DNA of 39,756 nucleotides from Streptomyces amritsarensis (GTDB lineage: Bacteria > Actinomycetota > Actinomycetes > Streptomycetales > Streptomycetaceae): positions 34,400 to 74,155 of the forward strand of contig NZ_MQUR01000002.1 in NCBI RefSeq assembly GCF_001953875.1, written 5' to 3'. Position numbers and translations under genes: made by a program. The stretch's first letter is position 1. Each line of letters opens with the position of its first letter. Below, piece by piece: positions 33,443 through 39,756 of the stretch. A model generated the notes under the pieces. That model was not told the origin of the DNA. It did no database searches and saw nothing but the letters and a program-made list of their open reading frames with translations.

Positions 33443-33532
33443 TCAGCTGGCAGAACAAGAACCGAAGAAGACGGCCGTCATGGCGCCCATGACGTACTTG
33501 AACTGCTTGGCGCTGGTCTTGATCGCGCTCAT
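33443..33532 (-). CDS. Short peptide precursor (29 residues), signal-peptide-like
   Basis: A 30-codon gene starting ATG with the ideal AAAGGAGG 5 nt upstream. The peptide has a basic N-terminus ('MSAIKTSAKQFK'), a hydrophobic core ('YVMGAMTAVFF') and a small polar end ('GSCSAS') whose FFGSC resembles a lipobox. It is followed by its own terminator, then by the ligase and the GxGD protease genes. Possibilities are a pheromone or modified-peptide precursor, a micro-lipoprotein, or a leader peptide of an attenuator; it has no run of one amino acid expected for the last. I do not recognise a known family. Confidence 0.65.
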   Translation of the reverse strand: MSAIKTSAKQFKYVMGAMTAVFFGSCSAS

Positions 33533-33556
33533 CGGATCCTCCTTTTGTCGCTCCTG

Positions 33557-33573
33557 ACGGACGGGTGGTCCGT
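33557..33573. promoter_or_regulatory. ACGGAC-N5-GTCCGT dyad in the peptide leader
   Basis: ACGGAC (33557-33562) and GTCCGT (33568-33573) form an exact dyad 25-41 bp before the peptide start. It shares its half-site with the palindrome at 33650-33666. Confidence 0.45.
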
Positions 33574-33609
33574 GCCCCGCGAGGGGCCGGTCCGCCCGGC
33601 CTTGGATGA

Positions 33610-33636
33610 CAACACCCTGGCGCGATCGAGGTGTTG
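33610..33636. promoter_or_regulatory. CAACACC-N13-GGTGTTG inverted repeat
   Basis: Exact 7-bp arms (33610-33616, 33630-33636) in the middle of the divergent region between the peptide gene and the IclR-type gene. Likely a second regulator or promoter-control site. Confidence 0.4.
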
Positions 33637-33649
33637 CGGGCAATGATCG

Positions 33650-33666
33650 GGTCCGTTCAACGGACC
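33650..33666. promoter_or_regulatory. 17-bp perfect palindrome, probable IclR-type operator
   Basis: GGTCCGTT-C-AACGGACC, 8-bp arms about one central base, lies between the divergent peptide operon and IclR-type gene. IclR-family proteins bind such palindromes next to their own genes. On the minus strand it contains TTGAAC, which could be a -35, but no good -10 follows. Confidence 0.6.
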
Positions 33667-33749
33667 GGCGGAAGCTGGGGACGGCACCACCGTTCTTGCT
33701 GATGAGCCGGGACGAACGGGGAGTTACGGGCACCATCCGACCGATGGCG

Positions 33750-33759
33750 TCCGTACGGA
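33750..33759. promoter_or_regulatory. TCCGTACGGA palindrome at the regulator start
   Basis: A 10-bp palindrome with the same TCCGT/ACGGA half-site lies 15 bp before the chosen start of the IclR-type gene, fitting autoregulation. Confidence 0.35.
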
Positions 33760-33773
33760 AGGGGGATCCGCTC

Positions 33774-34577
33774 ATGGCCAGATCCGGCACTGAGGGGCGG
33801 GGCGTACTGGAGGGCGCGTTCGCACTGATGGAGGTGCTCGCGCACGGCGACGAGGTCGGCCTGACCAGGCTGGCCGCGGACGCCGACCTGCCGAAGGCCA
33901 CGGCGCACCGGCTGCTCGGGCAACTGGTCGCGCTCGGCGCGGTGCAGAGCGTTTCGGGCCGCTACCGGCTGGGCCCGAGGACGTTCCGGCTGGGGCAGGC
34001 GTGGCATCCCGCGCGGGCGCTGCGGGCCGCGTCGGCGCGGCCCCTGCGCGAACTCGCCGCTGCCAGCGGCGGCAGGACGAGTGTCAGTCTGACGGTGCCC
34101 GAGGCGGGCCACGCCCTCGTGGTCGGGAGCACGCGCAGCGAGGTGGACGACGTGTTCGCCCTGCATCCCGGTGTCGTGCTGCCGCCCGGGAGCGCGGCCG
34201 GGCTGGTCCTGGCGGCGTCGGCTCCCGAGGCCGGTCCCGCGCAGGGGTGGTCGCGGGCCGCGTGGTCGCGTGAGGCGGCGCGGGCCAGGGAGCAGGGCAT
34301 GGCCTTCCAGTACGGGCAGTGCGTGAGCGCGCTGTCGTGCGTGGCCGCGCCGGTGTTCTCCGATGCGGGGCAGGTGGTGGCCGCCGTGGCGGCGACCTCG
34401 CTGGACGGCAGGCAGATCGCCCTGCTGGGTGAGGCCGCGGTCCGTACGGCGGCGATGGTCAGCGCCAACCTGTCCAGGCTGCCGGCGCACGCGGCGCGGC
34501 CGCGCCGCGAAGGGGTGCCCGCGCAGGGCGCGGCCGGCCGGGCCGCCCCGCACGCGGTGATGGCGCGGCGTCACTAG
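33774..34577 (+). CDS. IclR-family transcriptional regulator
   Basis: 267 residues. The N-terminal winged helix-turn-helix is 'GLTRLAADADLPKATAHRLLGQLVALGAVQSVSGRYRLGPRTFRLG', the IclR signature including 'KATAHRLL'. The remainder is a smaller, less conserved effector domain with 'YGQCVSALSCVAAPVF', the usual Cys/Ser-containing pocket strand. It is divergent from the peptide-ligase-protease operon, and shared dyads lie between them, so it probably controls both. ATG at 33774 has GGGGG 10 nt upstream; an ATG at 33744 would overlap a dyad. The stop codon is within a terminator stem. Confidence 0.88.
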   Translation: MARSGTEGRGVLEGAFALMEVLAHGDEVGLTRLAADADLPKATAHRLLGQLVALGAVQSVSGRYRLGPRTFRLGQAWHPARALRAASARPLRELAAASGGRTSVSLTVPEAGHALVVGSTRSEVDDVFALHPGVVLPPGSAAGLVLAASAPEAGPAQGWSRAAWSREAARAREQGMAFQYGQCVSALSCVAAPVFSDAGQVVAAVAATSLDGRQIALLGEAAVRTAAMVSANLSRLPAHAARPRREGVPAQGAAGRAAPHAVMARRH

Positions 34578-34603
34578 TGCTGTGGCCGGTCACAGCACTA
34601 GTG
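34572..34603. terminator. Terminator hairpin overlapping the IclR-type stop codon
   Basis: CACTAGTGCTGTG (34572-34584) and CACAGCACTAGTG (34591-34603) pair perfectly over 13 bp with a 6-nt loop. The TAG stop lies inside the left arm. CACTAGTG is itself a palindrome and occurs in both arms. Confidence 0.7.
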
Positions 34604-34935
34604 CTGCGGCGGTGCGGGCGGGGGTGGGGGCGGTGCCTTCCTCGGCCCCCTCGCCCGCACCCGCCGCCCCCGCCCACGCCGGCCAGTACGGAGGCGGTGT
34701 CGGCGGCGTGCCCGAGATGCCGCGGGTGGCGGCGGACCACCGGTCGGCGGGGGCGCGACGCTCATGCGTCCGGGATCGGTACCATCCGTCGAACTCCCGC
34801 GCGAGGCAGGGGCCGTGGTCGGACGGACATCGCTCTGGCCGCGGACCGGCCGACGGGCGGCACCGCCCCGCCGGGTCACCGAGCGCACCCCGCCCCCACT
34901 GCGCACGATGCGCCCTTGTCGAGAGGCATCCGACC
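34604..34935. other. 332-bp gap upstream of the P450 gene
   Basis: A G-rich run at 34612-34634 (GGGCGGGGGTGGGGGCGG) could form a quadruplex. GGTGCGGGCG (34611-34620) and CGCCCGCACC (34652-34661) form a long-loop hairpin. Open frames here have no family resemblance and poor codon pattern, so I see no gene. The P450 promoter should be inside but is not evident. Confidence 0.5.
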
Positions 34936-36177
34936 ATGCCCGTGGCCACTCCCCCCTTCAGCGTGCTGTCCGACGAGTTCGCCGCAGCGCCCCACCGCTT
35001 CTACGCCCGCCTCAGGGAGCAGGCCCCGGTGCACTACGAGCCGGCGATCGACAGCTACTTCCTCTCCCGCCACCAGGACGTCAAGCGGGTGCTGACCGAC
35101 CACGAGGCGTTCACCACCGAGATGCTCCAGGTGCGTGCCGAGCCCGTGATGCGCGGGCGGGTCCTCGCCCAGATGACCGGCGCGGAGCACACCGCGAAGC
35201 GGAAGATCGTCGTACGGGGGTTCACCGGCTCCGCCCTCCGGGAGCAGATACGCGCCGTCCACGCCAACGCCGAAGAGCTCATGGCGCCGTTCCTCCCGCG
35301 GGGCCGGGTGGACCTGGTCAACGACTTCGGCAAGCCGTTCGCCGTCCATGTCGCCCTCGACGTCCTCGGCCTGGACCGGGCCGACTGGCAACAGGTGGCC
35401 GACTGGCACGGCGGGGTCGCGGAGTTCGTCACCAGCCTGGCCCTCACCCCCGAGCGCCGCCGGCACTGCCTGGACTGCGCGCAGCAGTTGGAGGCCTACC
35501 TCTCCCCCGTCATCCGGCGGCGCCGCCGCCGGCCCGGCGAGGACCTGATATCGAGGCTGTGCACCGCCGAGTTCGACGGTGTCACCATGAGCGACCGCGA
35601 CGTCACCGCGCTGATCATCAACGTGCTGGTCGCGGCCGCCGAGCCCGCGGACAAGACCATCGCCCTGCTCTTCAAGCACCTGATCGACCACCCCGAGCAG
35701 CTGGCGCAGGTCCGCCGGGAACCGGATCTGACGGCCGCCGCGATCGCCGAGACCCTGCGCTTCACCCCGCCCGTCCAGCTCATCCCCCGCCAGACGCAGG
35801 AGAGCGCCGTGTTCGCGGGCACCACCGTCCCGGCGGGCGCCACCGTCTTCTGCATGATCGGCGCGGCCAACCGCGATCCGGAGGCGTTCGCCGACCCGGA
35901 CACCTTCGACATCCACCGCGCGGACCTGGGCACGGCCCGCTCGTTCACCGCGGCCGCCCAGCACCTGGCGTTCGGGACCGGACTCCACCAGTGCGTCGGC
36001 GCGGCCTTCGCGCGGGCCGAGGTCGAGACCGTCGCCGCGATGCTCCTGCCGCTGCTGGACGAGGTCCGCTACAGCCCCGGGTTCCGCTACCGGGAGACCG
36101 GCCTGTACACCCGGGGCCCGGTCTCCCTGTCGCTGGACTTCACTCCCGTGGCCGGAAGTGGAACCCGCCGCGACTGA
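34936..36177 (+). CDS. Cytochrome P450
   Basis: 413 residues, soluble bacterial class I type. The heme ligand is Cys353 in 'FGTGLHQCVGAAFARAE', the ExxR motif is Glu272-Thr-Leu-Arg275, and the I-helix oxygen site is 'AAAEPADKT' (233-241), with the Thr kept and an extra Pro-Ala-Asp in place of the usual G-G-x-E/D-T. It needs a ferredoxin and reductase, none of which is in the window. Substrate is not evident. ATG has GAGAGG about 10 nt upstream. The next gene, a SnoaL-like protein, follows on the same strand after 106 bp. Confidence 0.94.
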   Translation: MPVATPPFSVLSDEFAAAPHRFYARLREQAPVHYEPAIDSYFLSRHQDVKRVLTDHEAFTTEMLQVRAEPVMRGRVLAQMTGAEHTAKRKIVVRGFTGSALREQIRAVHANAEELMAPFLPRGRVDLVNDFGKPFAVHVALDVLGLDRADWQQVADWHGGVAEFVTSLALTPERRRHCLDCAQQLEAYLSPVIRRRRRRPGEDLISRLCTAEFDGVTMSDRDVTALIINVLVAAAEPADKTIALLFKHLIDHPEQLAQVRREPDLTAAAIAETLRFTPPVQLIPRQTQESAVFAGTTVPAGATVFCMIGAANRDPEAFADPDTFDIHRADLGTARSFTAAAQHLAFGTGLHQCVGAAFARAEVETVAAMLLPLLDEVRYSPGFRYRETGLYTRGPVSLSLDFTPVAGSGTRRD

Positions 36178-36283
36178 CGGCCGTCTTGCAGGGCGGCCTC
36201 GGCCGGGGGGCCGACAGCTGCGTACTCCCGGTCCCCGCAGGCCTGTTACCGCGAACCCCCCACTCCGCGAGGCGAAGACGACG

Positions 36284-36676
36284 ATGACACCGACCGACAT
36301 CACCAGAGCCATCAACGACCTGCTGTTCACGCCCGGCCTCGACCTCGACGAAGCCGTCGACCGGCACTTCACCCCCGACTACCGCCAGCGCACCGACGGC
36401 GTGTGGAGCGACCGGGCCTCCTTCATCCGGCACATGACACGTCTGCGCACCCTGGTCCGCAGCGGCGGCATCGAGGTCCACGACGAACTGCGCGACGGGC
36501 CGCGCTACGCCGACCGCCACACCGTCACCCTCACCCAGCACAACGGACGCACCTCCCGCACCGAGATCTACCTCTTCGCCCACCTGGCCCCCGACGGCCG
36601 GTTCCAGTGCGTGGAGGAGACCACCCTGCTGGTCACCGGCCACCCCGACGACGGGAACCTCGGCAGCGTCGAGTGA
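36284..36676 (+). CDS. SnoaL/NTF2-like protein
   Basis: 130 residues of NTF2-fold size. 'AVDRHFTPDYRQRTDGVWSDRASFIRHMTRLRTLV' is the typical SnoaL-like opening, followed by an antiparallel sheet ('HTVTLTQHNGRTSRTEIYLFAHLAPDGRFQCVEETTLLV'). The fold serves as polyketide cyclases, isomerases, hydroxylases or simple ligand binders. It lies between the P450 and the STAND regulator and could act in the same pathway. GAGGCGAAG upstream provides a ribosome site. Confidence 0.8.
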   Translation: MTPTDITRAINDLLFTPGLDLDEAVDRHFTPDYRQRTDGVWSDRASFIRHMTRLRTLVRSGGIEVHDELRDGPRYADRHTVTLTQHNGRTSRTEIYLFAHLAPDGRFQCVEETTLLVTGHPDDGNLGSVE

Positions 36677-36725
36677 CGCGGACGGGGGCTCCGCCCAGGA
36701 GCTCCCACGGGGGAACCGAAGCGAA

Positions 36726-36739
36726 GGAGAGCGCTCTCC
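36726..36739. promoter_or_regulatory. GGAGAGCGCTCTCC palindrome, LacI-type operator candidate
   Basis: A perfect 14-bp palindrome with a central CG, the form of LacI/GalR-family operators in Streptomyces (for example the GAGCGCTC core). It lies 56 bp before the STAND regulator start. No LacI-family gene is in the window. Confidence 0.5.
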
Positions 36740-36794
36740 GCAGCTGTGTGCACGCAGAGCGCCCGGTGCCGTAGCCAGGAGGATGGAAACGACC

Positions 36795-38798
36795 ATGGTG
36801 TCCGTAGGGGAAAGACTCAGCCGGGCCCGAGTGCAGGCCTTCATCGGCCGCGACGAGGAACTGGAGCTCTTCGGGGAGGCGTTGGCCGGGGGCGCGCAGG
36901 CCCCGTTCGCGCTCTACGTGTGCGGGCCGGGCGGCATCGGGAAGTCCACGCTGCTGAGGCGGCTGGCCGACCATGCCCGCGCGGCGGGCCGGCTGCTCGT
37001 CGAACTGGACGGCCGGTTCGTCAGCCGGGACCCGGCCGACTTCGAGCAGGCCGCCGGACCGTTCCTCGACGTACCGGGCACGGTCCTGTTCGTGGACTCC
37101 TTCGACCACTGCCAGTGGCTGGAGAGCTGGCTGTGGCAGCACTTCCTGCCCCGCGCCGCGGACGACACGCTGGTCGTGCTGGCCGGACGGAGCGCTCCGC
37201 AGCCGCAGTGGACCGCCGACCCGGCCTGGTCCCGGCTCCTGCACGTGAGCGAACTGCGGCCGTTCTCCGAGGAACAGGCCCGGAGCCTGCTGGCCGCGGC
37301 GCGGATCCGGCCCGAACTGCGCGACCGGGTGCTGCGCTTCGCCGGCGGCAACCCCCTGGCCCTGTCCCTCGCCGCCGCGGCGGGATCGGCGGGCTGCGCC
37401 CGGGAGGAGATCTGGGCGCCGTCGGCGGACGTCCTGCGCACCCTGCTGGCGGGCCTGGTCGGCGAGGTCCCCACGGCCGCACACCGCCGCGCCCTGGAGG
37501 TCGCGGCGCAGGCCCACTCGACGTCCGAGGAACTGCTGTCCTGCGTACTGCCCGGAGAGGACGCCCACCTGCTGTTCTCCTGGCTGCGGGACCTGCCCTT
37601 CATGGAGTCCACGCACCGCGGACTCCACCCGCACGACGCCGCCCGCGAGACCCTCGCCGCCGACCTGCGCTGGCGCGCCCCCAACGCGTTCGAGGCGGTC
37701 CGGGGGCGCTTGGCGGACGAATACCTGCGCCTCCTGCGCGAGGCGCCCGAGGAGCGGGTGTGGACCGTCACCGACGAGCTCTTCTACCTCTTCCGGGAGG
37801 GCAGGACCCTGTCCCGGCTGCGCACCTGGTCCCGCGACGAGGAGATGCACGACCGTCCGCTGCACCCCGAGGACATGGACGTCGTCCTGCGGATGGCCGA
37901 GGAGACCGAGGGGCCCGCCTCGGCGGAGCTGGTCCGCTACTGGGCGCGGCGCCAGCCGCAGGCCTTCAGCGTCTACCGTCTGGTGAGCACGGGCCGGATC
38001 GTCGCGTTCACGGCCCGGCTCGCCCTGCCGGCCCCGCCCGACCCCGAGGACCTCGCCGCCGATCCCGTGGTCGCGGCAGCGTGGCGGTACACCGATGCCA
38101 CCGCCCCGGTGAGCCCCGGCGAGCACATCGGGATCAGCCGGTTCTCGGTCTATCCCGAGCGCTACCAGGTCCCCTCCCGGGTCATCGACCTGAGCAGCTC
38201 CCGGGCCCAGGCGGAGGCGGCCCGGGCCCGCGGCCGCGCCTTCGGCTTCGCCGTCTTCCAGGACGCCGAGGCCTGGGCCGAGCGGGTCGAGGGCACCCTG
38301 CGCGACACCGGGGAGCGCCCCCGGGTCGGCGAGCACACCTACGGGGTGTTCGGCGTCGACTGGCGCGAGGTCCCCGTGGAGAGGTGGCTCTTCCACTTCA
38401 TCTCGGCCCCCGACGTGCCGGTCCCGGCCGGGCCGGCGGCCGTCTCGCGCACCGCCTTCGACCAGGCCGTGCGCGAAGCGCTGGCGCACTGGCGCGACCC
38501 GGGCGCCTTCGCGGCGTGCGCCCTGCTGCGCACGGGGCTCGCCGCCGACCTCGCCGACCCCGTCGAGGAGCTGCGCACGCTGCTGCGCCGGACCGTCGAC
38601 GACCTCGCCCGTGACCCGCGCGGGGTGCGCGCCCGCGAGGCCCTGACGACGGGGTACTTCTCGGGTGCGCCGACCCAGGAGGGCGCGGCCCGCCGCCTGG
38701 GCCTGCCGTACGGCACCTACCGCCGCCATCTGCGCCAGGGCCTGGACCTGCTGTGCGAAGACCTGTGGCAGCGGGAGCTACGGGGCCCGCGCCCGTAG
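36795..38798 (+). CDS. STAND-type ATPase regulator with C-terminal helix-turn-helix
   Basis: 667 residues. Walker A is 'GPGGIGKST' (44-52), Walker B 'TVLFVDSFDHCQ' (about 98-109), with 'FAGGNPLALSLAAA' (the GxP-like STAND motif) further on. The middle (about 390-530) reads like a GNAT-type fold. Residues about 620-660 are a helix-turn-helix ('APTQEGAARRLGLPYGTYRRHLRQGLDLLCEDLW'). It probably turns on nearby genes when bound to ATP and a ligand. ATG at 36783 touches the AGGAGG, so the ATG at 36795 (12 nt away) is chosen. Confidence 0.85.
   Translation: MVSVGERLSRARVQAFIGRDEELELFGEALAGGAQAPFALYVCGPGGIGKSTLLRRLADHARAAGRLLVELDGRFVSRDPADFEQAAGPFLDVPGTVLFVDSFDHCQWLESWLWQHFLPRAADDTLVVLAGRSAPQPQWTADPAWSRLLHVSELRPFSEEQARSLLAAARIRPELRDRVLRFAGGNPLALSLAAAAGSAGCAREEIWAPSADVLRTLLAGLVGEVPTAAHRRALEVAAQAHSTSEELLSCVLPGEDAHLLFSWLRDLPFMESTHRGLHPHDAARETLAADLRWRAPNAFEAVRGRLADEYLRLLREAPEERVWTVTDELFYLFREGRTLSRLRTWSRDEEMHDRPLHPEDMDVVLRMAEETEGPASAELVRYWARRQPQAFSVYRLVSTGRIVAFTARLALPAPPDPEDLAADPVVAAAWRYTDATAPVSPGEHIGISRFSVYPERYQVPSRVIDLSSSRAQAEAARARGRAFGFAVFQDAEAWAERVEGTLRDTGERPRVGEHTYGVFGVDWREVPVERWLFHFISAPDVPVPAGPAAVSRTAFDQAVREALAHWRDPGAFAACALLRTGLAADLADPVEELRTLLRRTVDDLARDPRGVRAREALTTGYFSGAPTQEGAARRLGLPYGTYRRHLRQGLDLLCEDLWQRELRGPRP
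38778..38798. terminator. Hairpin overlapping the STAND gene stop codon
   Basis: CTACGGG (38778-38784) and CCCGTAG (38792-38798) form a 7-bp stem with a 7-nt loop. The TAG stop is the end of the right arm, as in the terminators at 16-63 and 34572-34603. Confidence 0.45.
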
Positions 38799-38820
38799 GG
38801 TCCGCAGCCCGGCGGCGCAG

Positions 38821-38880
38821 GTGGACAGCTGCGGACAGCAGTGGACACGCCCCGTCCCCGCCGGGCCTGGAAAGTGGACA
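38821..38880 (+). promoter_or_regulatory. G(T/C)GGACA repeats at 10-bp spacing
   Basis: GTGGACA at 38821, GCGGACA at 38831 and GTGGACA at 38841 are exactly 10 bp apart, one helical turn; a fourth GTGGACA is at 38874. Direct repeats in helical phase are typical of oligomeric activators. They lie directly after the STAND regulator gene. Confidence 0.55.
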
Positions 38881-38904
38881 GCGGCCGACGCGAGTCTGTG
38901 CGCC

Positions 38905-39468
38905 ATGAACGCAGCACGCAGACAGCCGGACCGGGCGCCGGCCCGGACCAGGCCGCCGGGGCCGGCACCCGCGCCACCCGCGGCGGCCCGGTCGCCGCTC
39001 GGGCCCGCGACCTCGCCGGTGTACGCGCCCCTGCCGCAGAGCCGTGCCGGGTCCGTCCTCGTCCCGTGCACGGGCGCCCGGCGCGCGGCCGGACCGGCCG
39101 CGTCCTCCGGCTCACCGAGCCCCGCCCGCACGGTGCAGGGCATCGGCATCGGCGCCGTCCCCGCAGCCCCGGCCGTACGCGCCCGGCACCCGGCCGGTTC
39201 CCGTCCGGGCCGGGCCACGGCCGGCCACGGGACCGGGCGGTTCGACCTGCCGGGCCCCTCGGCGGCCGCCCTCGCCGCAGGCTCGGCGCCGCTTGCCCGG
39301 ACTGCGCCTCCCGACGCGACGACGCCGCCGACACCGGCGCCGACACCGACGGCAGCCACCCGGCCCACGCGCTCGGCCCGGGTCCGGGTGACCGCCTGCG
39401 GCGGACTCACCGAACGCGCCGTGGACGGCGTCCGCGCCAGGCGGCCGGCCGGGCGGACGGCCTGGTGA
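38905..39468 (+). CDS. Doubtful open frame, Ala/Pro/Arg-rich
   Basis: 187 codons from ATG 38905. The product has no recognisable domain and consists mostly of Ala, Pro, Arg, Thr and Gly; other frames over the same DNA are also open. There is no clear ribosome binding site. The spaced repeats end 24 bp upstream, which is the only argument for expression. Listed so the interval is not overlooked; more likely non-coding. Confidence 0.15.
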   Translation: MNAARRQPDRAPARTRPPGPAPAPPAAARSPLGPATSPVYAPLPQSRAGSVLVPCTGARRAAGPAASSGSPSPARTVQGIGIGAVPAAPAVRARHPAGSRPGRATAGHGTGRFDLPGPSAAALAAGSAPLARTAPPDATTPPTPAPTPTAATRPTRSARVRVTACGGLTERAVDGVRARRPAGRTAW

Positions 39469-39592
39469 ACACCACCCGGCCGATGTCCGCCGGCCTGCCC
39501 GCGACGGTCCCGCCGGCACCGCTCCCCACCCGCCCGCCCCGAGCCAGGGCCGGGACCTCCCCGCTCACCCGCCCCATGAAGGAGACCGCGTC

Positions 39593-39756
39593 ATGAACAC
39601 CGCCAAGCCGCCCTACCTGACCGGCCATTTCACCCCCATCGCGGAGGAGGTCACCGCCACCGGCCTCACCGTCGAGGGCACCCTCCCGCCCGAACTCACC
39701 GGACGGCTGCTGCGCAACAGCCACAACCCCAAGCCCGGCATCACCCCCACCCACTG
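39593..39756 (+). CDS. Carotenoid oxygenase (RPE65 family), 5' part only
   Basis: The first 54 codons are present; the window ends inside the gene. 'PYLTGHFTPIAEEV' and 'TVEGTLPPELTGRLLRNSHNPKPG' match the N-terminal blade of carotenoid cleavage dioxygenases, which cut carotenoid or stilbene double bonds with a four-His iron centre. The His ligands lie beyond the window. The ATG has AAGGAG 8 nt upstream. The nearby P450 and SnoaL-like genes suggest an oxidised apocarotenoid or similar product. Confidence 0.85.
   Translation, partial: MNTAKPPYLTGHFTPIAEEVTATGLTVEGTLPPELTGRLLRNSHNPKPGITPTH

Larger units (their letters stand above)
38799..39592. other. 794-bp gap upstream of the carotenoid oxygenase
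   Basis: The gap holds the spaced repeat at 38821-38880. Open frames run on both strands, including one from ATG 38905 to 39468 (187 codons). Its product is almost only Ala, Pro, Arg, Gly and Thr without family resemblance; all frames have high GC at many positions. It may be a long leader, a decayed gene or an unknown protein. Confidence 0.4.

Noticed and set aside
33402..33532. Peptide as a classic amino-acid attenuator leader
   Set aside because: It has the ORF-then-terminator layout, but no run of one amino acid and no visible antiterminator alternative. Kept as an alternative only.
34612..34634. G-quadruplex as a major control element
   Set aside because: G-runs are frequent in this GC-rich DNA and the run is not clearly tied to a promoter.
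34936..36177. The P450 as a modifying enzyme of the 29-residue peptide
   Set aside because: It is on the other strand, beyond the regulator and its terminator, and a 332-bp gap; the peptide has no aromatic motif like those of known P450-linked peptides.

Overview
The window is about 39.8 kb of very GC-rich DNA with strongly G/C-biased third codon positions, frequent GTG starts, many ATGA/GTGA start-stop overlaps and typical actinobacterial genes: a monomeric NADP isocitrate dehydrogenase, SpoIIE-type phosphatases, a GH46 chitosanase, an N-terminally extended GAPDH and DUF805 proteins. It looks like a Streptomyces or close relative. I see no rRNA, tRNA, CRISPR array, transposase or integrase.

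Layout. (1) 63-7244: the lactate-utilisation operon lutA-lutB-lutC plus a VOC-fold gene (minus), abutting a divergent cobF (plus); cobF converges with a PLP aminotransferase, followed by a secreted GH71-like glycosidase. (2) 7547-14506: a small NB-ARC-like protein without a P-loop, isocitrate dehydrogenase, a DUF805 membrane protein, a secreted GH46 chitosanase with an operator-like palindrome over its promoter, a lipoprotein coupled to a CorA-type channel, and an HTH-TOBE protein. (3) 14538-20048: a divergent LysG/ArgP-type regulator and LysE-type exporter, a tandem Nudix protein, an MFS transporter and the long-form GAPDH, the last two separated by a strong two-way terminator. (4) 20176-31031: a coupled phospholipase D/membrane PP2C pair, a cyclase-family hydrolase, a 945-residue GAF-GAF-PP2C-HATPase switch protein, and a complete sugar-type ABC importer (ATPase, permease, lipoprotein receptor). 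(5) 31052-34577: the most unusual part. On the minus strand a 29-codon peptide gene with an excellent ribosome binding site is followed by a strong terminator, then by a PaaK-like adenylate-forming enzyme, then, with a 4-bp overlap, by a multi-pass membrane protein carrying the YD / GxGD / PA(L) motif set of presenilin/signal-peptide-peptidase proteases. An IclR-type regulator is divergent, and the shared region holds several TCCGT/ACGGA dyads. (6) 34936-39756: cytochrome P450, SnoaL-like protein, a STAND ATPase regulator with a C-terminal helix-turn-helix, a gap of about 800 bp that begins with 10-bp-spaced repeats, and the start of a carotenoid oxygenase cut by the window end.

Regions 1-4 read as central metabolism, nutrient uptake and signalling. 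Region 5 may be an undescribed short-peptide system: the peptide resembles a signal peptide or micro-lipoprotein, the membrane enzyme resembles a protease that cuts such peptides, and the ligase could activate or decorate a partner. This is inference from motifs and gene order only. Region 6 may be an oxidative, apocarotenoid-like pathway under the STAND regulator.
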